A DNA stretch of 64,000 nucleotides from Thalassomonas actiniarum (GTDB lineage Bacteria; Pseudomonadota; Gammaproteobacteria; Enterobacterales; Alteromonadaceae), in the NCBI RefSeq assembly GCF_000948975.2, contig NZ_CP059735.1, forward strand, positions 4,462,603 to 4,526,602. The letters are read 5' to 3'. Of the stretch, positions 1-9,087 are shown piece after piece; positions within the stretch are counted from its first letter, which is position 1; every line of letters begins with the position of its first letter. The notes beneath the pieces are model-generated. The model searched no databases. It saw only the letters and a program-made list of their open reading frames with translations, and had not been told where the DNA came from. Position numbers and translations under genes: made by a program.

Positions 1-188
1 GCCGGCAACACTGCCATCATTTTGCGCCCCTCATGGTCGACTAATACAACAGCTTTTGCAATCTGGTTCAGTGGGATCTGCGCTGCCACCGCACTGCCGA
101 TTGAACTGTTACTGTGATAATGAGGAACGGTTTGATAGGAAATATTGTGCTCCGTCAAATAGGTATCAAGCCGAGTAGAAATAGTCAT
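1..188 (-). CDS. YbaK/EbsC-family aminoacyl-tRNA deacylase-like protein, partial
   Basis: Only the first 62 codons are present; the rest lies left of the window. The N-terminus contains the pattern SSIGSAVAAQIPLNQIAKAV followed by VLVDHEG, which I recognise from stand-alone YbaK/EbsC (ProX-like) proteins. These hydrolyse mischarged aminoacyl-tRNAs in the cytoplasm. The start ATG at 188 is supported by a GGAGG ribosome binding site about six bases upstream. The catalytic lysine region falls near the edge, so activity cannot be judged. The family call rests on a short stretch. Confidence 0.7.
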   Translation of the reverse strand, partial: MTISTRLDTYLTEHNISYQTVPHYHSNSSIGSAVAAQIPLNQIAKAVVLVDHEGRKMMAVLP

Positions 189-488
189 ATTAGCCTCCAC
201 ACATATTATGGCTCACCTTTATTATAGAAGGCTACCCGGCATTTACCATCATAGGAAGAATCCGTTTATCGCCTTGTCCGTGCATGTCTTTTCCCCTGCA
301 AATAATCACACTTTTTTTACGGTAAAAAATACTTTTCTAAACAATAAACTGCCCTGTTTTCCACGATAAAAAACCGTAATTAGACTCTCAGGCATTCGCG
401 CAATTACGCTGTTCTTCTATACTTTTTACTTCTGTAATTTCCGCGTACTTTGCAGTAGGGATTGACTCTTTAAAAAAGGAATTTCAAT
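189..488. other. Intergenic region between divergent genes
   Basis: Three hundred bases separate the divergent YbaK-like gene and the di-haem oxidoreductase, so both promoters should lie here. The middle is AT-rich, with a small palindrome around TTTACGGTAAA near 316-328. I see no gene or strong terminator in it. Confidence 0.5.
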
Positions 489-2174
489 ATGCCGCTATTA
501 ACAAAAGCTGTTGCATCATCCGTATTCTTTTCTTCCAGTTTAGCCGCACTCCTGACCTTAAGCAGCCATGGCGTCAGTGCCAACAACGAACTGGGTGTTG
601 ATGACCCGGTGAATGAATTACCCGCCGAATTTGACCAGTTCAGGCACCTGGAAAATCCCGTGCCTCCGGATGATTATTCCGAGGTAGACAAGGCTCTGTT
701 CGAAGGGCAGGACCCGGGTAGCGTTGATTTAGAAGGCAACCCGCCGCCGCAGCCGAGAACGGCCAAGATCAGCCAGGCGCCCTCAAGCACACCTGTGCCC
801 CTTGATAATTGCGTGTTGCAGGACAGGGTGCTGCAGTTTGAAGCCATCTTTTCCAGTACCAATGTTATCCGCCGGGCGGGATTAAGACTCTTTGCCAGCC
901 CTATGACCTTGTGCGACGGCTACGGCGACGGCCCTGTCGACCCGGGCCTGGACAGAACTTTGCTGGGCAACCGTCCGGTACTGCAAAACGGGCAAACGCC
1001 GTTTTTGCGTTTGCATGGTCTGGATGCCCAGGCTTGCCTGGAGTGCCACAGCATCAAATCCAACCGGGTGATCCCGGCAACCTTTGCCGTGGGCGGCTCG
1101 GGTCCGTCATCGGCCAGTCCTTTCCCTATGATGACGCAATATGACGGTACAGACCCTGATAGCAGCGGCGTGGTAGAAGCCCCCTTTGAACTCAACGAAA
1201 GTGCCCGGGCGATCAATCCCCCCGGCATCTTCGGGGCCGGCGGCATCGCCCTGCTCGCCAAAGAAATCACCCTGGATTTGCAAAACCTGCTGGCAACGGC
1301 CGAAGCCAACCCGGGCAATATTGTTGCCCTGAACTCCCACGGCATTAACTTCGGCACTATTACCTGTACCGGTCCCGGCAGCTGCAACGGGCAAAATATT
1401 GAAGGCCTGACCAATAACCTCGACAGCCCGGATCCCGGGGCCACTTTACAGGATCTCACCGAAGTGCTGATCGTCAGACCCTTTAGCCGCAAGGGCTCCT
1501 TTACCACCACCCGCGCCTTCGATATCGAAGCCACCAAATTCCATATGGGTATGCAGCCGGTGGAAGAAGTCAGTTATTTTACCGACCCCGACGGCGATGG
1601 CGTTACCAATGAATTATTTGTCGGCGAACTCAGCGCCATGTCCTTGTTTTTAGAAGGGATAGAACCGCCGGAGATCGCCAGCCCGTTAAGCGACGAGGCC
1701 AGCGCCGGTAAAGAAACCTTTAGCGCTATCGGCTGTGCCGATTGCCATATTCCCAGCCTCACCACCCGCAACCGTTTTCTGCCCTTTAGCTTCCCCCAGG
1801 TCGACTCGGATCCGCTGCAAAATATCTACCGGGTATTGAACCTGCAAAACCATGGCTTTCCCCTGGCAGGTTTTGGCTCGGGGGTCCGGGTGGATTTATT
1901 TTCCGACTTAAAAATTCATGACATGGGCCCGGGGCTGGCAGAAGCCAACGGCAACAGCCGCTTTACCACCGCCAGGCTGTGGGGAGTTTCCGACAGCGGC
2001 CCTTATATGCACGACAGCCGGGCGTTGACGCTGCGCGATGCCATCTTATACCACGACGGCGAAGGGGCCACGGCCAAGGCAAACTTTGCCGGATTAAGCG
2101 CCGTAGAGCAGAGTCATTTACTGAAGTTTTTAGGGGCTTTAAAGAGCCCGGCGAATCCGAATATCGGCTTGTAG
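489..2174 (+). CDS. Exported di-haem cytochrome c oxidoreductase (DHOR/peroxidase-like)
   Basis: A 561-residue protein with an N-terminal signal peptide (hydrophobic stretch about residues 8-25, cleavage near VSA-NN) and two c-type haem sites, CLECH at 183-187 and CADCH at 416-420. The C-terminal stretch with ARLWGVSDSGPYMHDSRAL, then a DAILYHDGE motif and a Leu-rich end, is typical of the di-haem oxidoreductase family once annotated as thiol oxidoreductase or DUF1111, related to cytochrome c peroxidase and MauG. It should act in the periplasm; the substrate is unknown. An AGGA site precedes the ATG. It stands alone, convergent with the acetyltransferase, and its haems would be attached by the cytochrome c maturation system, which is not encoded here. 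Confidence 0.85.
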   Translation: MPLLTKAVASSVFFSSSLAALLTLSSHGVSANNELGVDDPVNELPAEFDQFRHLENPVPPDDYSEVDKALFEGQDPGSVDLEGNPPPQPRTAKISQAPSSTPVPLDNCVLQDRVLQFEAIFSSTNVIRRAGLRLFASPMTLCDGYGDGPVDPGLDRTLLGNRPVLQNGQTPFLRLHGLDAQACLECHSIKSNRVIPATFAVGGSGPSSASPFPMMTQYDGTDPDSSGVVEAPFELNESARAINPPGIFGAGGIALLAKEITLDLQNLLATAEANPGNIVALNSHGINFGTITCTGPGSCNGQNIEGLTNNLDSPDPGATLQDLTEVLIVRPFSRKGSFTTTRAFDIEATKFHMGMQPVEEVSYFTDPDGDGVTNELFVGELSAMSLFLEGIEPPEIASPLSDEASAGKETFSAIGCADCHIPSLTTRNRFLPFSFPQVDSDPLQNIYRVLNLQNHGFPLAGFGSGVRVDLFSDLKIHDMGPGLAEANGNSRFTTARLWGVSDSGPYMHDSRALTLRDAILYHDGEGATAKANFAGLSAVEQSHLLKFLGALKSPANPNIGL

Positions 2175-2209
2175 CTTATTTGCCGTTAGCGTTAAAAGCA
2201 ATAGCAGAA

Positions 2210-2238
2210 GGCAGGGAGAGCAAGCCGGGCTCCCTGCC
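2210..2238. terminator. Bidirectional hairpin between convergent genes
   Basis: GGCAGGGAG at 2210-2218 pairs perfectly with CTCCCTGCC at 2230-2238 around an 11-base loop. It lies between the stop codons of two convergent genes. The T-tract is weak in both directions, so it is a probable shared terminator. Confidence 0.6.
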
Positions 2239-2246
2239 ATTACCCA

Positions 2247-2765
2247 TTACAATTTTTTGATTTTTCTTGCCGGATTTCCGGCATACATGTAACCGGCTTC
2301 CACATCTTTAGTAACCACACTGCCGGCGCCAATGACGGCATTATCGCCCACTTTCACGCCGCCGATAATGATCACCCCGGCGCCGAGCCAGACATTGTTG
2401 CCAATACAAATATCCTGAGCGTAATTATGTTTTTCCAGCCTCAGGGCCGGATCGCTGTCATGGCTTACCGCCAGCAGCTGGACATTGGGACCAATCAGGC
2501 AGTCATCTCCTAAACTCACTTGCCCGCCATCTAAAATTGTGCAATTGATATTGATAAAGACCCTGTGCCCTAAGCTGATCCGGTCGCCGTAATCACAATA
2601 AAACCCCGACTCAATGACCACCTGCTCGCCACAGGTTTTAAGCAGCTGCTTAAGGCGTTTTAAATTGCCTTTGCTTGGACTACGGCCAAACTGGCGGCAG
2701 ATTTCATGCACCTGCTGACGCTGCTGAATCAACTGGGGGGTTAAACTGTCAAAACGTGTTTTCAT
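2247..2765 (-). CDS. Sugar O-acetyltransferase, left-handed beta-helix (Maa/NodL-like)
   Basis: This 172-residue protein has the hexapeptide-repeat pattern of left-handed beta-helix acyltransferases, for example IGNNVWLGAGVIIIGGV and VGDNAVIGAGSVVTKDV, and ends AGNPARKIKKL, the usual end of maltose/galactoside acetyltransferases. The N-terminal helical part matches the Maa domain. It would transfer an acetyl group from acetyl-CoA to a sugar hydroxyl in the cytoplasm. The catalytic His is probably in LLAVSHDSD. No neighbouring sugar-biosynthesis genes indicate the acceptor. Confidence 0.85.
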   Translation of the reverse strand: MKTRFDSLTPQLIQQRQQVHEICRQFGRSPSKGNLKRLKQLLKTCGEQVVIESGFYCDYGDRISLGHRVFININCTILDGGQVSLGDDCLIGPNVQLLAVSHDSDPALRLEKHNYAQDICIGNNVWLGAGVIIIGGVKVGDNAVIGAGSVVTKDVEAGYMYAGNPARKIKKL

Positions 2766-2873
2766 AAAAGCGCCACCATTAGGATATCTGGCGGCATACT
2801 AAGATATATGACGGTGATGAAGCAAGAGCAAGGGACTGTTTTCTCTTGCTTTGGTTGTTTCTGCTGTATAAGG

Positions 2874-3677
2874 TTACTCGCCAGTCTCTGTGGCTGAGTT
2901 TTTTGCTTTTTGGGCCGCTAAGGTGTGATTGTCTTGCTCAAGGCTATCACGGCTAACCTGGTCAACGCCGATACGCCCTATGCCCGGTAATTCAATGGCC
3001 AGATCAAAAATATCAAACTCAAAATTGAGCCCGAGCAGGTTTAATTCCAAGCCTTCTTCGACACCGACCGTCACTGCCAACATCCCCAGCAGAGAAAACT
3101 GGTAGCCACTGCCGCTCGGAGAAGGACCGACCAACCGGGTTATCGGCGAATAATCTTTTCCGATTGCCGTTGACGGCAAGTCCAAGCCCAGCTCAGGTAC
3201 GGCGCGGGCAATGCTGGCGGTAAAGGTATTGCTGTTGGGGCCGGGATAAGCCTGGTATTCGTTTTTATAGGGATAATCGGCCACCGCCGCTGCTATCTTG
3301 TCAATCAGCTGGTCGGCATCTGGTGCCCGGTAATCGAGTAACAATTGCGGCTGGTGTCCCCACCAGTCCCTGTCCGGCAGGCTCTGGCGCACCACTAACG
3401 CGGAATTATTGCGCCTTAAACGCCAGCCGATAATTTCATAACTGGTATAGTGTTGCTCGCCGCTGCGCTTGGTGCTGATCCAGGTATGCACCGAAACCGC
3501 CTGTTTTGCCCCCCAGGTGCGCGCCGCGTAAACCTGGATCACCGCTCCGGTGTACTCGGCAGGTTTGGGCGCAAACAAGCCCCGGGTTTGTGCTTTATTG
3601 CTGCTGCAACTGCTTAAAAAGCCAGTAAATAAAATCACGGCAATACTGGCAAGTATTATTCTGAATAACTTTTTCAA
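2874..3677 (-). CDS. DUF3750-family lipoprotein
   Basis: A 267-residue protein with a lipoprotein signal: hydrophobic residues 5-22, then lipobox LSSC with the modified Cys near residue 24. The middle contains a YPGPNSNTF motif and Trp-rich segments that I associate with DUF3750, a family of unknown function. The start is TTG at 3677, supported by AGGAAG eight bases upstream and the Lys-rich signal peptide start. It is the last gene of an apparent operon behind an RND permease and its adaptor, with 26 bases to the adaptor stop. It may be an accessory envelope lipoprotein, but that role is only inferred from position. Confidence 0.65.
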   Translation of the reverse strand: MKKLFRIILASIAVILFTGFLSSCSSNKAQTRGLFAPKPAEYTGAVIQVYAARTWGAKQAVSVHTWISTKRSGEQHYTSYEIIGWRLRRNNSALVVRQSLPDRDWWGHQPQLLLDYRAPDADQLIDKIAAAVADYPYKNEYQAYPGPNSNTFTASIARAVPELGLDLPSTAIGKDYSPITRLVGPSPSGSGYQFSLLGMLAVTVGVEEGLELNLLGLNFEFDIFDLAIELPGIGRIGVDQVSRDSLEQDNHTLAAQKAKNSATETGE

Positions 3678-3703
3678 ATGAACTTCCTGTTGATGGCACT
3701 GGA

Positions 3704-4771
3704 TTAATTATTCTTGGCAATTAGCGCATTTTCCACCCGTACTTTTTGTCCCTGGCGCAAAGTCTCACCGCCGCGGACTATAACATTGTCGCCGGAGCTG
3801 ATGCTGCCGGAAACCGAGATCCAGCGGCCAACCCCCTGACCCACCAGCACATTCACTTTATTGGCGGTATTGTCATCTTCCAGGGTCAGGACAAAGGTTT
3901 CTTTTTCCCGTAATACCAGGGCATCCCGGGGGACTAAGGTCGCCATGCCCGCTTGCTGTTTGGGTAAAGAGACAGTGACCGCAGCGCCCGCCAGCAGATC
4001 AAGGTTATCCGCCGCCAGGCGCACATCAAAGGTGCGCGATGTCTGTTCGCCTGCTTTGCTCCAGCTTCTGATCGGCAGCTCCACCAGCTTATCCTGCCAT
4101 TTGACCAAAACCCTGGCATCGGCTTCTAAATAAGAGGCGATGCTTAACGGCGCCGCCACCCGGATATCCAGATGACGGGTATCCACCAGCCGCACCAGCG
4201 GGCGGCCCACTTCGATTAACTCCCCCAGGTGGGCAAAACGTTCGCTGATATTGCCGCTAAAAGGCGCCACTACCGTACTTTTTTCTATGTCCAGCCGGGT
4301 CTGTTCTACCATGATTTCCATGGCAATCACTTCATTTTCCGCCACCGCCAAATCTTTGATGATACGCTCTAGTTCACTTAAGGCGGTATTGTTTTTCTGG
4401 TTTAATGCCGACATACGCTTTTTTTGCTTGCTCAGGTAAGCGACATCCGCCTGGTATTGCCTTACCCGGGCCTGCTGCCGGGCCAGTTGCAAGTCTAAAT
4501 GGCGTTTATCCAAGCGGGCGATCACCTGGCCTTTTTCCACTTGGGTGCCCGCCTCGGCTATCCATAACAGCTGCCCGGTCTGCTCGGCGGAGATCGGCGC
4601 ATTGGTGCGGCTGACGACATTGCCGGGCAACCACATGGTCGGACTGACCTGCTCGCTTTTTGCCGCTTCGATACTGACCAGCTGGGCATTATTTTCAGCC
4701 GCCTGTACTTGCCAGGCACTCATGGCGGCAAAAAGACAGCTTGATAATACTGCGGGAATAAACTTTTTCAT
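3704..4771 (-). CDS. RND efflux periplasmic adaptor (HlyD/AcrA family)
   Basis: A 355-residue membrane fusion protein that should link the inner-membrane RND permease to an outer-membrane channel. It has a signal peptide (residues 1-24), a split biotinyl-lipoyl domain (SAEQTGQLLWI with VEKGQVIARLD, later VVAPFSGNISERF), a coiled-coil hairpin between the halves, and a beta-barrel ending in a VIVRGGETLRQGQKV type membrane-proximal domain. An ATG 27 bases further upstream is possible, but the start at 4771 follows an AAGGTG site and begins directly with the signal peptide. The permease gene lies 101 bases upstream on the same strand. Confidence 0.9.
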   Translation of the reverse strand: MKKFIPAVLSSCLFAAMSAWQVQAAENNAQLVSIEAAKSEQVSPTMWLPGNVVSRTNAPISAEQTGQLLWIAEAGTQVEKGQVIARLDKRHLDLQLARQQARVRQYQADVAYLSKQKKRMSALNQKNNTALSELERIIKDLAVAENEVIAMEIMVEQTRLDIEKSTVVAPFSGNISERFAHLGELIEVGRPLVRLVDTRHLDIRVAAPLSIASYLEADARVLVKWQDKLVELPIRSWSKAGEQTSRTFDVRLAADNLDLLAGAAVTVSLPKQQAGMATLVPRDALVLREKETFVLTLEDDNTANKVNVLVGQGVGRWISVSGSISSGDNVIVRGGETLRQGQKVRVENALIAKNN

Positions 4772-4872
4772 CTGATGCACCTTAGTTGTTACAAACAACT
4801 TGTCTTGTTAATTTTTTCTGTTCGTTTAGTGTGACTGCCAGACCTGGAACATCTGCTCCGGGCAAACTCGGG

Positions 4873-7800
4873 TTACTGGCTTAACGCCTGCTTGTTCGCT
4901 CCGCCAGGCAAAGATTTAAAAGCAAAATCTTTTGCCGTTAAGCGCAGCAAACAAGGCAATAAAATAATGGTAAAGATGGTACTGACCGCCAGGCCGCCGA
5001 CAATCACCGCCGCCAGTCCGCGATAGATGGCGCTGCCGGTTCCCGGGGTTAACAGCAGAGGCAACATGCCGAAGAAGCTGGTGGCGGTACTCATAAAGAT
5101 AGGACGCAAGCGCAGGGCCAGTGCCTGCTCGACCGCATCAATCCGGCTCATGCCCGACAACTGGGCCTGGCGGGTTTGGTGCACCAGTAAGATGGCATTG
5201 TTAACCACTAAGCCGAGCAAGATGACAAAACCTATCATGGTCAGTAAGTCCAGCGGCTGGAACACAAACAGGTTCAGGGTTTGCAGCGCCAATATCCCGC
5301 CCACGGTCGCCAGCGGTATAGTGATCACCACCAGCAGGCTGTCTTTGACGGATTTAAATAACGCCGCCATCAGCAGGAATAAAATCACTAAGGCAAAGAC
5401 AAAGTTTTCCGCCATGATACCGATGGCTTTTTCCAGCTGATCGGCGCTGCCACCGTAAATAATATTACCGTCATCCGGCATCACGGCTTTGAGCTTAGGC
5501 TCAACCTGCTCTTTTAATGCGGCTATGGTTTGCTCCAGCGACCAGCCCTGCGGCGGATTGATGTTTAAAGTAATGGTACGGTTGCCGTCGATACGGGTTA
5601 ACCGTGTAGGACCTACGGTACGGCTGATATCCAAAAGCTCAGATAACTGCATAATGGAACCGGTACCTGTGACCACAGGCACATCAGCCAGGTTATCGGG
5701 GTCGTCCCAGCCGTCGGCCCTTAAGATCATATCCAGGCGTTTGCTGCCGTTAAAATATTCACCGACATACAGGCCGTCCCCTAAAGTACGCACCACCCGG
5801 CCCAGATCCCGGCGGTTCCAGTCCTGCTCCAGGATATTGCGATCGTTTGGCGTTAACCTCAGTTCCGGCTCATTCATTTCTGTGCCCGGATTCGCCTGCA
5901 CCGTGGCGCCCGGTATCGCTTCCCGCACCCAATCCAGTCCCTGGCGCGCCGCCTGTTGCAGGCCCTGGGTATCTTTAGATTGTAAATTAACCTCCACCTG
6001 GCGGCCGCCGCCAAAACCGCCAAATAAATTGCCCTGGTTGGCAAAAACGCGGGTATCGGGCAGATCCACCAAAATTTCATTGCGCACCAGATCAAGAAGT
6101 TCATTTACCTGGCTCTGATCTTTGGCCCGTATGCCCATATTGCCGCCAAAAGGTCCACTAAACAGGTAATAGTTTTTCAGTGCCGGCTCTTTGGTGCCGT
6201 CCATATAAGGCTGTAAGCGCTCAACAATAGGTTTGACCACCTCCTCTTCTATGGTATTGATATTGGCGCCGGGGGGAAAACGTAAATTAGCATCAACCGC
6301 ATCGCGTTTTACCGGCGGCAGATAATCTAACGACGGCATCGCCAGATAAGTCACCACCAAAGGGATGGCTAACAGGCTAAGCGACAACAAGACTCGTTTT
6401 TTGCCTGAGTTGGTCAGCCACATTACCTTGGCGGTGATCGCCTGCCACAGCTTTTCATTGGGGTCGTTCATGCTTTGCTGTTTAAGCAAATATTTCGTCA
6501 GCACGGGCAATAACACCACGGCAACGATCAGAGACACAGACACGGCGATGGCAATGGTGAGCGCCAAATCGCCAAAAAGCTGGCCTTCGATGTCTTTGAG
6601 GAAAAACACCGGCAGGAAGATAGCTACCGTGGTGGCGGTGGACGCCAGCAGCGCCCCCCACACCTGCTTGGCCCCTTTCTCGGCGCTGTTGTGCCGGTCT
6701 TCCCCTTTATCCCTTTGCCGCAAGATATTTTCCAGCACGACAATGGCGGCATCCAGCACCATGCCCACGGCAAAGGCCAGACCCGCCAGGGAAATGACAT
6801 TCAGGGAGCGCCCGGTAATATGCAGGACAATAAAAGTGGTCAGCAGGCACACGGGAATGGCGGTCGCGATAATCAAAGTGGCGCGCATGCGGCGGATAAA
6901 AAACCATAATACCGACAAGGACAACACCACCCCGGCAAACAGGTTGCTGGTGACCAGGTTAATCGCCCGGTAAATAAACACGGAAGCATCAAAAGACTGC
7001 ACCATCACCAGCTTTTTCTCCGCCAGCAGCTCAGTATTGATCAGCTCAACTTCGGTTTTCACCCGGTTTAGGGTGTCTAAAACATTGGCGCCGCTTACCC
7101 GGTCGATACGCATGGAAAAGGCCGGGTTGCCGTTTTGTATCGCCAGGTTTTGCCTGTCGTTTCTGCGCACATCCACAGTGGCGATATCACTGAGGCGGAT
7201 ATTGCTGCCGTTGCGTGATGCCAGCAGCAGGTTTTCCAGCTCATCCACCTGGTATTTACCGTTAAACCTTAAGGTGTACTGGCGCCGGCCAACATCGATA
7301 AAGCCACCGGAGACATCGTTGCTTTCTGATACCAGGGCAATAAGTTCTGGGATCTCAATGCCATATTGCGCCGCCTTTACCGGGTTGTAACGAATTTGCA
7401 GCTCTTCGCGATTTTGATCGGTAAAGGTCTGGACGCTGGAAACCCCTTCTACCGCTTCCAGCCGTGGCCTGATAACATCATTGGTAAAGTCGACATATTC
7501 ATAAATGGATTGCTCGTTACCCGGCAGGGCCTGTAAAAAGAAGAAGGTCAACGCCGGAGTACCGCCGCCAAAACCCCCCAACATAATGCGCGGCGGCGTG
7601 GCATCCCGCGGCAGGTTCTCCACCCGGGTCATACGGCTGATCACTTCAATCAGGGTCTGGTCCATATCGGTTTCAACACCAAACTCCAGGTTGATAAAAG
7701 AAGCGCCGCGGTTGGCATAGGCATTCATAGATCTTAACCCGGGAATACCGCGCAAGACCTGCTCCTGGGGTTCGATGATCTGGGATTCTATTTCCTGGGG

Positions 7801-7965
7801 AGAGGCCGCCCGCCAAAACGTCTGGATACTGATCCGCGGACGCTCGATATCGGGAAAAAGCTGCACCGGCAATTTGAACAGGCTGAGTATGCCAAGCAAC
7901 AAAATAAGTGCAACCGCAACCGCAACGGCTGCCGGACTGGTCAATGCACTGGAGGTGAGTTTCAT
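4873..7965 (-). CDS. RND-family efflux permease (AcrB-like, inner membrane)
   Basis: This 1030-residue protein has the RND architecture: one N-terminal TM helix, a large periplasmic loop, TM2-6 from about residue 340, a second loop and TM8-12 at the C-terminus. TM4 contains GLAFAVGMVLDAAIVVLE, with the membrane Asp used for proton relay. The repeat half has FVILLGLVVNNAILLVH. Length matches the hydrophobe-amphiphile efflux family. It would export drugs, lipids or other amphiphiles by proton antiport. The gene order permease, adaptor, lipoprotein is the reverse of the usual adaptor-permease order, and no TolC-type channel is encoded nearby. Confidence 0.93.
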   Translation of the reverse strand: MKLTSSALTSPAAVAVAVALILLLGILSLFKLPVQLFPDIERPRISIQTFWRAASPQEIESQIIEPQEQVLRGIPGLRSMNAYANRGASFINLEFGVETDMDQTLIEVISRMTRVENLPRDATPPRIMLGGFGGGTPALTFFFLQALPGNEQSIYEYVDFTNDVIRPRLEAVEGVSSVQTFTDQNREELQIRYNPVKAAQYGIEIPELIALVSESNDVSGGFIDVGRRQYTLRFNGKYQVDELENLLLASRNGSNIRLSDIATVDVRRNDRQNLAIQNGNPAFSMRIDRVSGANVLDTLNRVKTEVELINTELLAEKKLVMVQSFDASVFIYRAINLVTSNLFAGVVLSLSVLWFFIRRMRATLIIATAIPVCLLTTFIVLHITGRSLNVISLAGLAFAVGMVLDAAIVVLENILRQRDKGEDRHNSAEKGAKQVWGALLASTATTVAIFLPVFFLKDIEGQLFGDLALTIAIAVSVSLIVAVVLLPVLTKYLLKQQSMNDPNEKLWQAITAKVMWLTNSGKKRVLLSLSLLAIPLVVTYLAMPSLDYLPPVKRDAVDANLRFPPGANINTIEEEVVKPIVERLQPYMDGTKEPALKNYYLFSGPFGGNMGIRAKDQSQVNELLDLVRNEILVDLPDTRVFANQGNLFGGFGGGRQVEVNLQSKDTQGLQQAARQGLDWVREAIPGATVQANPGTEMNEPELRLTPNDRNILEQDWNRRDLGRVVRTLGDGLYVGEYFNGSKRLDMILRADGWDDPDNLADVPVVTGTGSIMQLSELLDISRTVGPTRLTRIDGNRTITLNINPPQGWSLEQTIAALKEQVEPKLKAVMPDDGNIIYGGSADQLEKAIGIMAENFVFALVILFLLMAALFKSVKDSLLVVITIPLATVGGILALQTLNLFVFQPLDLLTMIGFVILLGLVVNNAILLVHQTRQAQLSGMSRIDAVEQALALRLRPIFMSTATSFFGMLPLLLTPGTGSAIYRGLAAVIVGGLAVSTIFTIILLPCLLRLTAKDFAFKSLPGGANKQALSQ

Positions 7966-8200
7966 GTGGCGCTCCCAATTGGAATTCTTATTTCATTTGC
8001 CATAAAACATAGCAGGGAGAGGTAATTACGAAACTTGTTGTACGACTAACGGAGACTAAAATACGGTGAATGGCTTACGGGAAAGACTTTGCAATGGTCA
8101 GACATACTTTGACATATTTGTCGCCGTTAACGGCGCCGATAGCGGCAGCAACACTAAAAATTATCTATAACAACTTAACTGACAATCATTTACCTTGCTG

Positions 8201-8938
8201 TTACTTTTGGAACAGGAGAATAAAACGATCGGTTTTACGGCGGATATCCGGATGAAAGGGAGAGATCTCCCGGCTGTCTTTGTCATTAACCAATAAATCG
8301 CTTTCTTTGATCAGTTTAAAACCTTTTTGTTTAAGCTCACCAATCACATAAGCCTTATCGATACGGTGCAGATCCTGGCTGTATTTCGTACCGCTACCAT
8401 CGGGGGCCGAATGGTCGATGATCAATAATTGTCCGCCGGGTTTTAACGCGGTTTTCAACTGACGGATAAAATCATCTCTATCGATTTTCCAGTTTTTATC
8501 GACATGATAGATATCGTGATAACCCAGGATAAAGAAAATCATATCCAGGCTCTGATCGATAAAGGCCAGATCGCCGGTTTCCCTGTCATGACGGATCACA
8601 TTTTCCAGCCGGTTGTCTTTTAAGCGCGCCGCCACTTCTTTACCGACATGGGGCAGATAGGCCTGGTTATTGTGTAAATACACCCGGCCGTAAGGGGCGA
8701 TTTTTTCGGCGATTAACTCACTGTAATAACCCCCGCCCCCCAGAATATCCGCCACTACCATACCGGGTTTTAACTCTACCAGCTCAAGAACCTGCCGGCC
8801 CTTACGGTCAACATCCTGCTCCAAATCGCTTGCTGAACGCTCACCTTTAACAAACACTGCCTCCTTGGCTGCGAAACCGGGCAGGCACAGAGAAAAGCTC
8901 AAAACTGCTGTTAGCAATAATCGGGGCAAGGTTAACAT
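8201..8938 (-). CDS. Exported SAM-dependent methyltransferase-like protein
   Basis: A 245-residue protein with a clear signal peptide (residues 1-23, cleavage after GFAA) followed by a Rossmann methyltransferase fold. GMVVADILGGGGYYSELIAE is motif I for SAM binding, DMIFFILGYHDIY resembles the acidic mid-region, and LKPGGQLLIIDH is the post-III strand. It belongs to the predicted-methyltransferase group COG4798. An exported enzyme would have no obvious source of SAM, so it may bind another ligand. A GAGG site precedes ATG 8938. It is monocistronic as far as visible. Confidence 0.8.
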   Translation of the reverse strand: MLTLPRLLLTAVLSFSLCLPGFAAKEAVFVKGERSASDLEQDVDRKGRQVLELVELKPGMVVADILGGGGYYSELIAEKIAPYGRVYLHNNQAYLPHVGKEVAARLKDNRLENVIRHDRETGDLAFIDQSLDMIFFILGYHDIYHVDKNWKIDRDDFIRQLKTALKPGGQLLIIDHSAPDGSGTKYSQDLHRIDKAYVIGELKQKGFKLIKESDLLVNDKDSREISPFHPDIRRKTDRFILLFQK

Positions 8939-9087
8939 GTAAAATCCTCATCTATCCGGTCGCATAACGCGTATGATTTTCTCACTCAAGTATAACAGCG
9001 AATTGAAAAAAACCCGTTCCAAAGGGAAGTTAATCCCCAATTATCAGCAGGTTCGCCCCCTATACCCTTTTTGGCCAAAACTGAATG

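Noticed and set aside
920-1537. 205-residue ORF opposite the di-haem oxidoreductase
   Set aside because: It lies wholly antisense to a gene with two haem motifs and a signal peptide; its Ser/Pro-rich translation is typical of a reverse-strand shadow.
6365-6973. 202-residue ORF opposite the RND permease
   Set aside because: Antisense to conserved TM segments of the permease and without its own ribosome site or motif.
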